A stretch of DNA of 64,000 nt from Thermoclostridium caenicola (GTDB taxonomy: Bacteria > Bacillota > Clostridia > DSM-8532), in assembly GCF_900142095.1 (NCBI RefSeq), contig NZ_FQZP01000001.1, forward strand, positions 62,001 through 126,000. Direction: 5' to 3'. The first letter of the stretch is position 1. Each line of letters begins with the position of its first letter. The translations under genes were made by a program, and so were the position numbers. The notes beneath the pieces were generated by a model, which made no database searches, had not been told where the DNA came from, and saw nothing but the letters and a program-made list of their open reading frames with translations. Positions 46,091 through 55,417 of this stretch are shown here, one piece after another.

Positions 46091-46119
46091 ATTATAAACG
46101 AAGCGGAATCATTTGTCAA
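46091..46119 (-). promoter_or_regulatory. Strong sigma-A promoter of amt
   Basis: On the minus strand perfect TTGACA and TATAAT hexamers are separated by 17 bases, just past the end of the SLH gene. Confidence 0.85.
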
Positions 46120-46179
46120 CCAAAATTTGCAAGTTTTTCGAATCAATCCTGCAATTTCTTGGGCAGGCAGGCAGAAAGC

Positions 46180-49100
46180 TTACTTCACCGAGCTCGCCTG
46201 TTCCACAAAGCGTTCAAGAATCCTGGCGGTCTCCGCCCTGGTGGACGTGCCCCTGGGATCCAGAATTCCGTTGCCTTTTCCGGTTATAATACCCGATTCA
46301 TACGCCCAGGCCAGGGCGTTCACAGCATAGGCGGATATTTCCCCGGCATCCTTGAAGACAGCAAGGGCTGTGATGTCCGCCTCAGGCAAACCTGCATATT
46401 TCCACAATATGGTTGCCAGTTGTTCGCGTGTGATGCTGTCCTCAGGACCGAACATACCGTTGCCATACCCTGCGACAAGGCCGTTCCTTTGGGCCCAGGC
46501 CACCGCTTTCGCATAGTAGGCGCCGGGAGCCACGTCCATGAAGGTGCTATTTGTGTTTTCTTCCGAGCCGCTCAGCTTATACAGGATCGTGACGAGCATA
46601 CCCCGGTTGGTTGCCATATGGGGTGAGAAGGTATTTTTACCGGTGCCCACCATGAGGCTGTTCTGCGCCGTAAACCGGACGGCAGAATAAAACCAGTCGT
46701 CCTCCCTGACATCCATGAACGGATTCGTCCAGACTTTTTCAGGCGCCGGGCTGACCACCAGGGCATAGGGGCTGAAGTGGACAGCCTCAAAGGTGATATA
46801 CCATTTGCCATTTTTCTCAATGAGTTGTGACATCAGGGTTTCCAGTCTGCCATCCTTTTTGTAAACCACTCTGATCCTTTCCCTGACATCCAGCAGCCTT
46901 TCAGGGACAGGCAGGGTAATTTTTACGCTGTAGCCAGCCCGGGAATGCACGCTGATATCAAAGGGATATACCTCCTCCCCTGCTCCTGCCAGGGGGAGTA
47001 TTTCTTTCTGTGCATCTTCGCTGTCGGTTATTTTCACTTCCACAGACTGGCCGAAGGCGCCGGCTGCATCCGCTTCCACACGGATATCGTCCGGCCGGTT
47101 GCCGAAAAGCTCACTGTTTACTTCGGATAACGTGATGGTCGGTGACGGGGTTGCCGGACTGCCGCCGTTGCCTGAACCTCCGCTGCCGGGAGTGCCGGGC
47201 TGTGTACCGGGTTGCCCGATGACTACTGCCTGACTGTCCGGGCTTGCCTCATACAGATCGGTTTCGGGAAGCCGGACCACGTATGAGCCTGCCGAAAGCC
47301 CCGTAATCTCGCCGGAGGCATTGGATGACACCACGGTGTAGGATCCGCCATCTTTCCTGTATTCGTAATCCGTGTTTGCGGCCAAACCTGTGATTTTTCC
47401 GTTGCTGCCGCCGTTGGTGCTCGCGTCGGACTTGCCAAGCCCGATCGGTGCCGGCTGCATGCCTTTATTCACCGTCAGCGTGGCTGTAACCTTTGGGCCT
47501 GCCTCGCAGTTTTCGGTCCCCGCCGTTACAAGGCCGATGATAAAGGTTCCCGCCTTTGTGATGTTCAGGGTGCCGCCATTGATTGTTCCCTCGCCCGATC
47601 CACCGACCTCCAGGCCGTATGTCGCTTCCCCGGCATGGGGATCCAACGTAAACAAGCCGCCGATAGCGGTAAGGTTAAATCCTTCGCCTGCGAAGGTGAC
47701 TGTGGCCGAACCGCCGCTGTTATTGGCATCCGCCTTTTGGACGGTAATACTTAGCGTGGTTTTGATGTCATCATTGCCAATCGCGGCAAGGGTGACGGTG
47801 GTATCGCTCAAAGTAAGGGAACCTGTTTTATCCACCGTATAGGCGGTAAAATCCGGATCCTTGCTGCCATCATCATAAATGGCCTTTACCACCATGCCCT
47901 CCCTGCTGAAGGTTTCACCATATTTGTAGGTGTTCCTGGGAGGTGTGGTAATGACGATCTCAAGCAGCACCCGATCCGATGTTGCCGGGAACACGGCTGT
48001 GATCACGCCGGAGTTGGCAGCATTTGATACCGTTGTCGCACCGTCAACATAGAAGAAATCTTCAGGCACCCCTTCCAGGGTATAGCCATTCTCAGGCGTC
48101 AGGGTGATGGTTGCCGTATAGACCTGACCGGCCTGGAAGGGACTGTGGTTCGGAGACCACGATACGGTGCCCGTGTACTCTTCAGTCCAGGTGATGGCAT
48201 TGACCGGCGTTGCTCCGCGCACGGGCGGCGCAACACCCTGGATGGCCGGCAGACTTATGGTTACGGGGTCCGGTTTCTCAAAGAATTGTGCATTACCCCA
48301 GGGATCAATATATGCTGTGTAGGCCTTGCCGGAGTATTCTATTTCGGAATTACCTGAGGGCAGGTATATGAAAAGCTTTCCTTCACCATCGACCAGGATG
48401 CTTTTTGTGTCGTTCGTACTATAGCCGTAAGGCGTGCCGTTCGTTTTGACGCTTATGGCATCAAGGGTTGTTGAGCCCGTTGTATCGCCGGGTATGGTGA
48501 AGGTTGCCTTATAAACCGATGCGCCGCTGCCATTTACAGGCGTTGTGCCCATGCGGGAAGCGTAGATATTTCCGCCTGTGATCACAAGGTTGCTGGAGGC
48601 ACCTGTGCGGCCGCTGAGGCCACCGCTGCCAATATCGCTGCCGAGATGGTCGCCGGTTGACTGGGCCTGGGCAATAACCGTTCCGCCGCTGATGGTGATA
48701 TTTTTCGCATCGCCGCCATAATTCGTTGTTGTACCGGTGTATCCCTGGCCGCCGCCGATGCCGGCGCCACCAAATTTGCCACCGTTAGCGATGATATGGC
48801 CACCGTATATTTCTATATCGTATCCACCGAAATTTTGACCTCCGCCTATACCGGCACTGAAAAAGCCTAAGCATTCGGCAATAAGTTCTCCGCAGTTCTC
48901 ATCGCACTCGTGGGTTAATGATGCGCTCTCGCAGGAAATGGTGAGCAGACCGTCTTCTTCCTTGCCTGTATTCATTTTTTGCAAACCGGCATAGTTGTTA
49001 GAGGTGCTTATTAGCTTGTTTGAACTGCCGTCAGCCAGAATCAGGTTGACCCGACCTGCATCCGCGGTAATTTCAAATGGCGCATTACCCACCTGGATGT

Positions 49101-49392
49101 TGACACCGTCGAGCCTGATGTTCACACCGTCAGGCACGTGCGCTTTTACGATAATTCGATTGGCTGTAGTTCCTGCTCCGGTCTGTGTCAGGTTAATGAC
49201 GGTGGATGCGGAGATATTGTCCATCTCCTCTCCGCCATCCTGGGTTATTCTCAGGCCACTTTCAGTACCATTCTCAATCGTGATGGTGCCTGTTTTTAAA
49301 TCAAACATCAGCTCATCCGCCGCAGAAGCTATCGGTGGCATCATCGTAAAGATCATGCCTAACACAATGACCAAACTTATGACTTTTTTCAT
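46180..49392 (-). CDS. Large SLH-domain surface protein
   Basis: The 1070-aa protein has a signal peptide (MKKVISLVIVLGMIFTMMPPIASAA), a beta-helix-like N-terminal region rich in GGG and asparagine turns (GIGGGQNFGGYDIEIYGG), several Ig/Big-type beta modules (PRNTYKYGETFSREGMVVKAIYDDGS near residue 500), a Gly/Pro/Thr linker around 740, and three C-terminal SLH repeats (FMDVREDDWFYSAVRF, FMDVAPGAYYAKAVAWA, FKDAGEISAYAVNALAWAYE) that bind the cell wall. It is an adhesin or structural surface protein of unknown ligand. The start at 49392 has GGGGGGAA upstream. Confidence 0.92.
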   Translation of the reverse strand: MKKVISLVIVLGMIFTMMPPIASAADELMFDLKTGTITIENGTESGLRITQDGGEEMDNISASTVINLTQTGAGTTANRIIVKAHVPDGVNIRLDGVNIQVGNAPFEITADAGRVNLILADGSSNKLISTSNNYAGLQKMNTGKEEDGLLTISCESASLTHECDENCGELIAECLGFFSAGIGGGQNFGGYDIEIYGGHIIANGGKFGGAGIGGGQGYTGTTTNYGGDAKNITISGGTVIAQAQSTGDHLGSDIGSGGLSGRTGASSNLVITGGNIYASRMGTTPVNGSGASVYKATFTIPGDTTGSTTLDAISVKTNGTPYGYSTNDTKSILVDGEGKLFIYLPSGNSEIEYSGKAYTAYIDPWGNAQFFEKPDPVTISLPAIQGVAPPVRGATPVNAITWTEEYTGTVSWSPNHSPFQAGQVYTATITLTPENGYTLEGVPEDFFYVDGATTVSNAANSGVITAVFPATSDRVLLEIVITTPPRNTYKYGETFSREGMVVKAIYDDGSKDPDFTAYTVDKTGSLTLSDTTVTLAAIGNDDIKTTLSITVQKADANNSGGSATVTFAGEGFNLTAIGGLFTLDPHAGEATYGLEVGGSGEGTINGGTLNITKAGTFIIGLVTAGTENCEAGPKVTATLTVNKGMQPAPIGLGKSDASTNGGSNGKITGLAANTDYEYRKDGGSYTVVSSNASGEITGLSAGSYVVRLPETDLYEASPDSQAVVIGQPGTQPGTPGSGGSGNGGSPATPSPTITLSEVNSELFGNRPDDIRVEADAAGAFGQSVEVKITDSEDAQKEILPLAGAGEEVYPFDISVHSRAGYSVKITLPVPERLLDVRERIRVVYKKDGRLETLMSQLIEKNGKWYITFEAVHFSPYALVVSPAPEKVWTNPFMDVREDDWFYSAVRFTAQNSLMVGTGKNTFSPHMATNRGMLVTILYKLSGSEENTNSTFMDVAPGAYYAKAVAWAQRNGLVAGYGNGMFGPEDSITREQLATILWKYAGLPEADITALAVFKDAGEISAYAVNALAWAYESGIITGKGNGILDPRGTSTRAETARILERFVEQASSVK

Positions 49393-49746
49393 GATAAGGT
49401 TCCCCCCAAAACGAAAGTGCATATGCCCATTTGGCATTCTCCCAACAGGGTATCCGCCACCAACCTGCCGACAAATGCAGAAGCCCTATTGCGCTTTTCT
49501 CTCCATGGCTTACCGGCACCCCGGTTTTCAAGACAGAAAAAACACGGTGCAAATATAATGCGGCACCGATGCCTGCAAGGCAGGGAAAACAATGCATCCG
49601 AACTTCTCCCAATGGTTTATGGGAAAGATTTGCTGACAAGCTTTTAAAGCATGCTCCTATCATACGAAAAAAAACAGTTGAATGGGAGGATTCTGCCCGA
49701 AAGGTATTGATTTGACCTGAAATGCAAAAATCATCTTCATGTCTCA

Positions 49747-49780
49747 CCCAATTTCGCCAAAAAAACGCCCAATTTCGCCA
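49747..49780. promoter_or_regulatory. Tandem 13-bp direct repeat with 21-bp period
   Basis: CCCAATTTCGCCA occurs at 49747-49759 and exactly again at 49768-49780. Two helical turns apart on one DNA face, this suits a dimeric regulator such as a LytTR protein. It lies about 65 bases before the surface-protein start in the divergent 49393-49844 region. That region also has a CGGTGC/GCACCG hairpin near 49550-49575 and no gene. Confidence 0.5.
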
Positions 49781-49844
49781 TTGCCGATCTTCTTCCAATT
49801 TTCAATGCAATGAACGTATTAATCGTTATTAAGGAGTGAGGCAG

Positions 49845-51448
49845 TTGGAAACCAAGAGAACATCATTGTGGTATCAGGGAAAACATGCATTAAGCCTGTT
49901 GCTTGTTTTGATCATGATTCTGACTATGCTGCCTGCTATTCCGGCAGTCGCAGACGATACGCCGGATGATGTGTACAGCGGAGAATTTATGGCCGAAAGC
50001 CAACAGGCAGATGGAGAATCACAGGATGATCCGGATGAAAGGAAGGCTTCTGACAATCCGGTGCTCACCACAAGCGCCGGAGAGACAGGAAAGGATACGC
50101 AGGAAGAGTATGATGAGGAAGTAACCACCTGTGATGCAATCGAGGTGAAAATAGAAAACCATGCAGCCGGCAACCTTGCCACGGAGATAGAAGCCTACCT
50201 TGACGCCATGGGCTGCCCTGATGCCTACGGTTGCATTTTCAGCCTCAAGGTTTCCGGCGGCGAACTCAGCAAAGCTGATCAGGATTACTTGCGCCAGACA
50301 TTCTGGTACAAATGCGATTACCTGGAGGATGTCGATTTTTCAGATACCAGCCTGGCCTATGATGAGGGCATTGAAATGCGGCCGGGCCTTTTTGAAAGCA
50401 CCTCCATCATAAAGATAAAGCTGCCCGATAACCTCACGGCAATCAGCGACGCCGCATTTTCCGGCTCCATTTTCCTGGCAATCGTTGAAATACCCGAAAG
50501 CGTCACGTCCATCGGCGCCGGCGCCTTTTTGGGGTGTGAATGTCTACTCGCCATTGATCTGCCGGAGATGCCATACCTTTTACGGTCCGGGGCAATCAGC
50601 TGATCATCGGCAAGGAGGATATCCTTTCCCTGTATCCGGGGCAATCCCAGTTATATTTTATCATTGACTTTGACTCGGGATATATCCAGACATACGATTA
50701 CATAAGGGTTGATATTACCGGGGATGACTACGTACCCGGCAGCGACGCTTCCCTGGCAAGGCTTTTCTTTGGCTATGAAGCGGTAGATGGATTCAGTCCT
50801 GATCAATACCTTTATGATATCATCGTACCCAGCGGTATGAAATTTGAGCATATCCCCATGTCCATCGGGCCCATTGCAAACGACGATAAAGCCCGCATCA
50901 CCCTTTCTCCCCTGACAGAACTGCCGGGCAGCGTCGTCATTGAGGTTACAGCGGAAGACGGCATGACCAAAAGGGCCTATACCCTTTACTTTGCCCGTAC
51001 CACCTATACGGTCACATTCAACAGCAACAGCGGGAATGCCGGAACCAGTCCCATCAGCATCACCGTACCCGAAGGCAGGAGCATTGGTCACCTTCCGCAA
51101 CCGCCCGAACGCCCGGGTTATACCTTTATGGGCTGGAACACACAGGCCAACGGACGCGGTACGCCCTTTACCGAAAGCACGCCGGTGACTTCCGACATCA
51201 CCGTCTATGCCCAATGGAAGGCAAATGCCTCCGGCGGCTCATCAGGAGGCGGTTCTTCCGGTAGTTCATCCTCCGGCGGCAGCGCTTCCGGCGGTAGTGG
51301 CATCCAAACGACTGTTTCCGGCGATGCGGCATCAGTGACATTCATGGTTCCCAAAGCGGCATTTGAAAAATCCGAAAATGGCAGCATCGGGCCCCTTACC
51401 CTCTCCTCGCCTGTGGCATCCATCACATTTGACGGCCAGCAATGTTAA
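49845..51448 (+). pseudogene. Secreted surface protein broken by a frameshift and missing its C-terminus
   Basis: A signal peptide (ALSLLLVLIMILTMLPAIPAVA), an acidic region and leucine-rich BspA-like repeats (IKIKLPDNLTAISDAAF, IVEIPESVTSIGAGAF) read in one frame to a stop at 50603. The next frame continues without a gap (AIPFTVRGNQLIIGKEDIL) through a cadherin-like and a Listeria-Bacteroides repeat (TYTVTFNSNSGNAG...YAQWKA) and a Gly/Ser linker. One base appears missing near 50570-50580. The frame then ends at 51448 in mid-domain (ASITFDGQ), with no SLH repeats. TTG 49845 was chosen because AAGGAG lies eight bases before it. Confidence 0.82.
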
Positions 51449-53380
51449 GCATGCAAGAGTATACCTGATCCTGGGACTGATATTTGTCATCGTGTTTACC
51501 CATCTGCCCGTTGTCAATACCTTGAGCTACCATAGCCTTACCGGCGCTCCGGAAGCAACGGACGGGAAAATGGACTTGCAGATGGCTTCCCCTGCCCGGA
51601 CAGTTGTGCTTGACGGCAAATGGGATTTTACTGGAAACATCTGATAATCACGGAAGGACAGGGAACACAACAGCCCGATTTCTTCATCGATGTCCCCGGT
51701 TACTGGTCCAGGCATAAAATAGACGGGATGTGGCTTCCGGCAAACGGTTATGCCAGCTATCGGCTTATCCTGCACGGGCTGAGCCATCCCTATCCCGTTA
51801 CGGTTTTTATCCCGGACTTCGGCAGTGCCTATCGCGTTTTCATAGACGGCATGCTTGCCGCAGAGAGCGGCCGTGTTTCGAATGATATTTCGGGCATTCA
51901 TACCGTGCCTAAGGCAAAGCTCTATCCTGTGACACTGTCCGATTCGGAGGTCCACGAGGTTGTCATCGAGGTGGCGACCACACGTTTCTCCGGGCTGTAC
52001 AAGGCTCCTGTGCTGAAGGATTACAACCAGGCCATTCAGTCAGACGCCACCCGAAACGGCATACGGTTTATCCTTTTTGGGACGGTCTTGTCCTCCTTCT
52101 TCATCCTGGTTGTCATCTATATGCTGTCTTTCCGGAATAACAGGCGTGCCGTGTGGCCTCCGGCCATGAGCTTTTTAATCATGCTGCGCATCATGCTGAC
52201 CACCGAGTTCTACAGCTTCTGGCAGGATACCGTATTCTTCAGCCTTTCTTACGAATCAACCAATGCACTGATGTTTCTGGTCACCTTCGCACTTAACTTT
52301 CTGCTGATCTTCCTTGCCCAGGAGCAGTTCAGGGTATTCTTCTCCCGGAAGGAGAAGTGGAGCTTTTTCATTTACTATACGGTCATATACCTTGTTTATC
52401 TTCTTGTGCCCCGGGATGTCTACAACCGCTATCTGACGGTTCTGCTCCCTGTCGCTGTTTTTGCCCTGGAGACCCATTCTTTCTTTAAAGTGTATCTAAA
52501 CTGTCATTATTTGGAAAAACATGGTCTCATCGCTTACTGGGGCATCATTCTTGGTATTTCCGGCCTGTTTATCGATTGCTATTATATCAACGGGAACATC
52601 TATCCCAATATGTCCCTGGCCATGCTGATCCTGCTCTCGGTGTGCCTGATGATCCAAAGCCTCGTATCCGCCCTGCGCATTGCCGGTGTATATCGGGATC
52701 TGGCTGTATCATCCTACCAGTTGGAGATGGCAAAGAACCAGATCGCCATGCAGAAGGAGTATTATGATGCCATAAGTTTGCAAATAAACGAAATCCGCGG
52801 GATAAAACACGATATGCGCCATTTTGTCGGGGCCATCAGAAGGCTATGCGACGAGGGAAGCTATCGGGAGTTGAATGCGTTCCTGGCCGAATACTCCGAA
52901 AAGACAGATACCGAACCGCTCCCCCATTATTGTGAAAATGTCGTCGCAAATTCCATCCTGGGCTATTACGCCCTGAAAGCCAGGGAAGCCGGCATTCCTT
53001 TCCGCTGTGCCTGCAGCATCCCAAAACATCTTTCCATGAGCGATATCGATCTCTGCATTGTATTGGGCAACGCCCTGGAAAACGCCATGGAAGCCTGTAC
53101 CGCCCTGGACAAACCCCATGCGCGGTTCATATCCTCGGAAGCCAGATCGATGGACAACCAGCTGCTGATCAGGATCGAGAACGCATACAACGGTACCCTC
53201 AACATTCAGAACGGGCATTACCATTCAACCAAGGATGCCAAAACAAGAGGGATGGGCATGCAGAACATCAGAAAGGTTGTTGAGGCTTACGGAGGCTATG
53301 TCAAGGCAGAGCACGACGGCAAGGTTTTTACGCTCATGGCTGCATTCCCCTGCTCCGTGAAGAAAACATCAGACATCTGA
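51444..53380 (+). pseudogene. 7TMR-DISM GHKL sensor kinase lacking a start codon and carrying a frameshift
   Basis: Sequence typical of a kinase N-terminus (KHARVYLILGLIFVIVF, then VVLDGKWDF) starts right where the surface protein breaks off, without an ATG/GTG/TTG in frame. Within TGGGATTTTACTGG (51619-51632) one T seems missing: the frame shifts and the sensor continues as FYWKHLIITEG. The second frame encodes an extracellular DISM sensor, seven membrane helices (about 52060-52690) and a GHKL kinase with the His in IKHDMRHFVG, N box LGNALENAMEAC and G box RGMGMQNIRKV. No LytTR partner is adjacent. Confidence 0.8.
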
Positions 53381-53442
53381 AAGGGAAATGTTGTATTTAA
53401 TATTAAAATTCGGGCCAGAATGGTCGTCAGGAGGCTTACAGC

Positions 53443-53931
53443 ATGATCATTGCATATGAGTCAAAAACGGGTTTTACCAAGAAATATGCCGATATGCTTT
53501 CGGAAAAGACCGGGTTTAAGGCTTACCGGGCAAAGGATCTTCCGCCGGCCATGAAGGATGAGCCCATCCTTTTCCTGGGCTGGATGAAGGCCGGCACCAT
53601 ACAGGGACTGAAAAGGGTCAGGAAGCATAACCTGAAAGCGGTTTGCGCCGTGGGCACTGCGCGTAGCGCCGAACCCAGTGAAGAAGCCGTCATTGAGCGA
53701 AACGGCATAGAAGGCTTGCCCTTCTTCTATCTGCGCGGCGGATGCCTGCCTTTGAGGGAGCTTAAAGGCATGGACAAAATCATGCTCACTCTCTTTCTGA
53801 AAATGCTCAAAAACCGTAAAGAGAAGGATGAGGAGCTGGCAGAATACATTGACATCATCGAAAACGGCTTTGACGGCGTGCGGGAGGAAAACCTGGAACC
53901 CGTGCTCCAATGGCTGCGCACAAGGGAGTAA
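53443..53931 (+). CDS. Flavodoxin-domain protein
   Basis: The 162-aa protein resembles the flavodoxin_5/HemG-like group: MIIAYESKTGFTKKYADML matches the phosphate-binding first loop (SKTGFTKKYA) and ILFLGWMKAGTIQGL is the second strand and loop that follow. The C-terminal part (LRELKGMDKIMLTLFLKML) is the typical helical tail. It probably binds FMN for a low-potential redox step; its partner is unknown. GGAGG precedes the ATG. The next gene starts eight bases after its stop, so they form an operon. Confidence 0.85.
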   Translation: MIIAYESKTGFTKKYADMLSEKTGFKAYRAKDLPPAMKDEPILFLGWMKAGTIQGLKRVRKHNLKAVCAVGTARSAEPSEEAVIERNGIEGLPFFYLRGGCLPLRELKGMDKIMLTLFLKMLKNRKEKDEELAEYIDIIENGFDGVREENLEPVLQWLRTRE

Positions 53932-53938
53932 AGCAGGC

Positions 53939-54403
53939 ATGATTCATACGAAGCGGCTTATCATTTACCCATTATCGGATGAAGAGATGCGGGAAGTGAT
54001 CGGCAGGGAAACGAACGAAGTGCTGAAAGCCGCCTATTCGGAAATGCTTGCCGGTTGTCTGAGAAATCCTAAGCAGCGCATCTGGTATGCGCTGTGGGTG
54101 CTCCAGCTCAATGACGGCAGCAAAAAGACAGTCGGCAGTTTGTCTTTCAAGGGGCTTGATGAAAAAGGGATGGTCGAGATCGGTTACGGGATGGATCCCG
54201 CGTACGAAGGAAAAGGCCTGATGACCGAGGCGGTATCCGCCGTCGTACGCTGGGCGTCGGAACAGCCGGGCGTATCATCCATAGAAGCGGAAACAGAGCC
54301 GGACAACATCGCTTCCCAAAGGGTCCTTGAGAAGGCAGGTTTTGTTCCCAAGGGGGTTTTGGGTGCTGAGGGACCCAGATATGTCTGGAGAAAACCGGCA
54401 TAA
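53939..54403 (+). CDS. GNAT-family acetyltransferase (RimJ/RimL type)
   Basis: The 154-aa protein has a single GNAT fold with a RimL-like start (MIHTKRLIIYPLSDEEM), the central strand MVEIGYGMDPAYEGKGLMTEA containing the acetyl-CoA loop, and the ending EPDNIASQRVLEKAGF. These are typical of N-acetyltransferases acting on amino groups of proteins or small molecules. The ATG at 53939 was chosen because AAGGGAG lies before it and homology starts there. It is co-transcribed with the flavodoxin gene. Confidence 0.9.
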   Translation: MIHTKRLIIYPLSDEEMREVIGRETNEVLKAAYSEMLAGCLRNPKQRIWYALWVLQLNDGSKKTVGSLSFKGLDEKGMVEIGYGMDPAYEGKGLMTEAVSAVVRWASEQPGVSSIEAETEPDNIASQRVLEKAGFVPKGVLGAEGPRYVWRKPA

Positions 54404-54443
54404 AATCCGATACATGTCACAAAGGCATATGGAGGTGGCCTGA

Positions 54444-54797
54444 ATGAATGAAGTCGATAAGTACATCGCAGGTTTCCCCGGGGACATTCAGGAAAGGTTG
54501 TGCGCCATAAGAAAGATTATCCTTGAACTGGCACCACAGGCTACCGAAAGAATCTGCATGAGGATGCCCACATATGATCTCCATGGCAAATGGCTGGTTC
54601 ATTTTGCCGCGTTCAAGAATCACATCGGGTTCTATCCGCAGCCGGAAGGCATAACCGCCTTTAAGGAAAAGCTGTCCGGCTATAAAACTTCGAAAGGTGC
54701 CGTGCAATTTCCGCACAATAAACCGCTTCCAACAGATCTAATCCGTGAAATCGTCAAGTTCAGGGTAGAGACTCAACCCAGACCGGCTACCCGTTAG
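54444..54797 (+). CDS. DUF1801 (YdhG/Fra-like) protein
   Basis: The 117-aa protein matches the DUF1801 domain: NEVDKYIAGFPGDIQERLCAIRKII, then RICMRMPTYDLHGKWLVHFAAFKNHIGFYPQPEGI and SKGAVQFPHNKPLP. Related B. subtilis YdhG (Fra) has been linked to iron handling, but the family role is not settled. TGGAGGTGG precedes the ATG. It closes the small operon that starts at 53443 and is followed by a strong terminator. Confidence 0.88.
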   Translation: MNEVDKYIAGFPGDIQERLCAIRKIILELAPQATERICMRMPTYDLHGKWLVHFAAFKNHIGFYPQPEGITAFKEKLSGYKTSKGAVQFPHNKPLPTDLIREIVKFRVETQPRPATR

Positions 54798-54811
54798 CCT
54801 CCGGTAAAGCG

Positions 54812-54855
54812 GCAAGGCACCCTGCATTTACTTATGCAGGGTGCCTTGCTTTATT
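54812..54855. terminator. Strong bidirectional terminator
   Basis: A perfect 16-bp stem (54812-54827 with 54834-54849), loop TTACTT and TTTATT tail end the plus-strand operon. It also lies just past the stop of the minus-strand gene at 54862. Confidence 0.9.
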
Positions 54856-54861
54856 GCGGAA

Positions 54862-55325
54862 TCATGGCAATACCGTTTCATCCTGCTGCGGCATGGATAC
54901 ATATCGGGCTCCTTTGTCCGCAAACAGCGGGACGGTAGAGGATTTAAACACCAGGGTATTGTCGTCGACAACCTCAAAACGGGCGATGACCTCCCCGTTC
55001 CTGACGCCGAAGGCAGCTTCTCCATGTTCGCTGTCTATTTTGGCGCAGATCAGCAGTTCCCCGTTTTAAAGGCATAGGTGCAAGGCGGCGGCATATAGCT
55101 GCTTATCAGCGCTGTGCCGAGTTCTGCGGAGCCATTCTTATACAGCGTCACCGACATCATGCGCGCCAGTTTATCCCGCTCGGTGGCATTTTCAAGCACA
55201 TACTGTTTGGATACAGCGGGTGTTCTGCCTGTTACCAGGTAAAATGCCAGTCCTATGCCCAGCACAGCTGTCAAAGCGATTGCCGCAATGATAATGGTTC
55301 TGGTCTGCTTGCTCAGTTTCTGCAT
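54862..55325 (-). pseudogene. Small membrane-anchored protein with one-base frameshift
   Basis: From ATG 55325 the frame encodes a membrane helix (TIIIAAIALTAVLGIGLAFYL) and a small outer domain (ATERDKLARMMSVTLYKNGSAELG) ending at 55050. With one G added to the run at 55059-55062 the frame continues as GELLICAKIDSEHGEAAFGVRNG and runs to a stop at 54862, 154 aa in total and right before a terminator. I do not recognise the family. The continuation has coding character, so the short reading is probably not the native end. It lies downstream of phoR in the same direction, 92 bases away. Confidence 0.7.
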
Positions 55326-55417
55326 GAGTTAACCTCCCCTTTCGTTCTGCCGAAAACGTCAAGCTCTCCTCTGGAATACGTACCAGGTTCCTTACGTGAG
55401 CAGCCCGGCATATGGCC

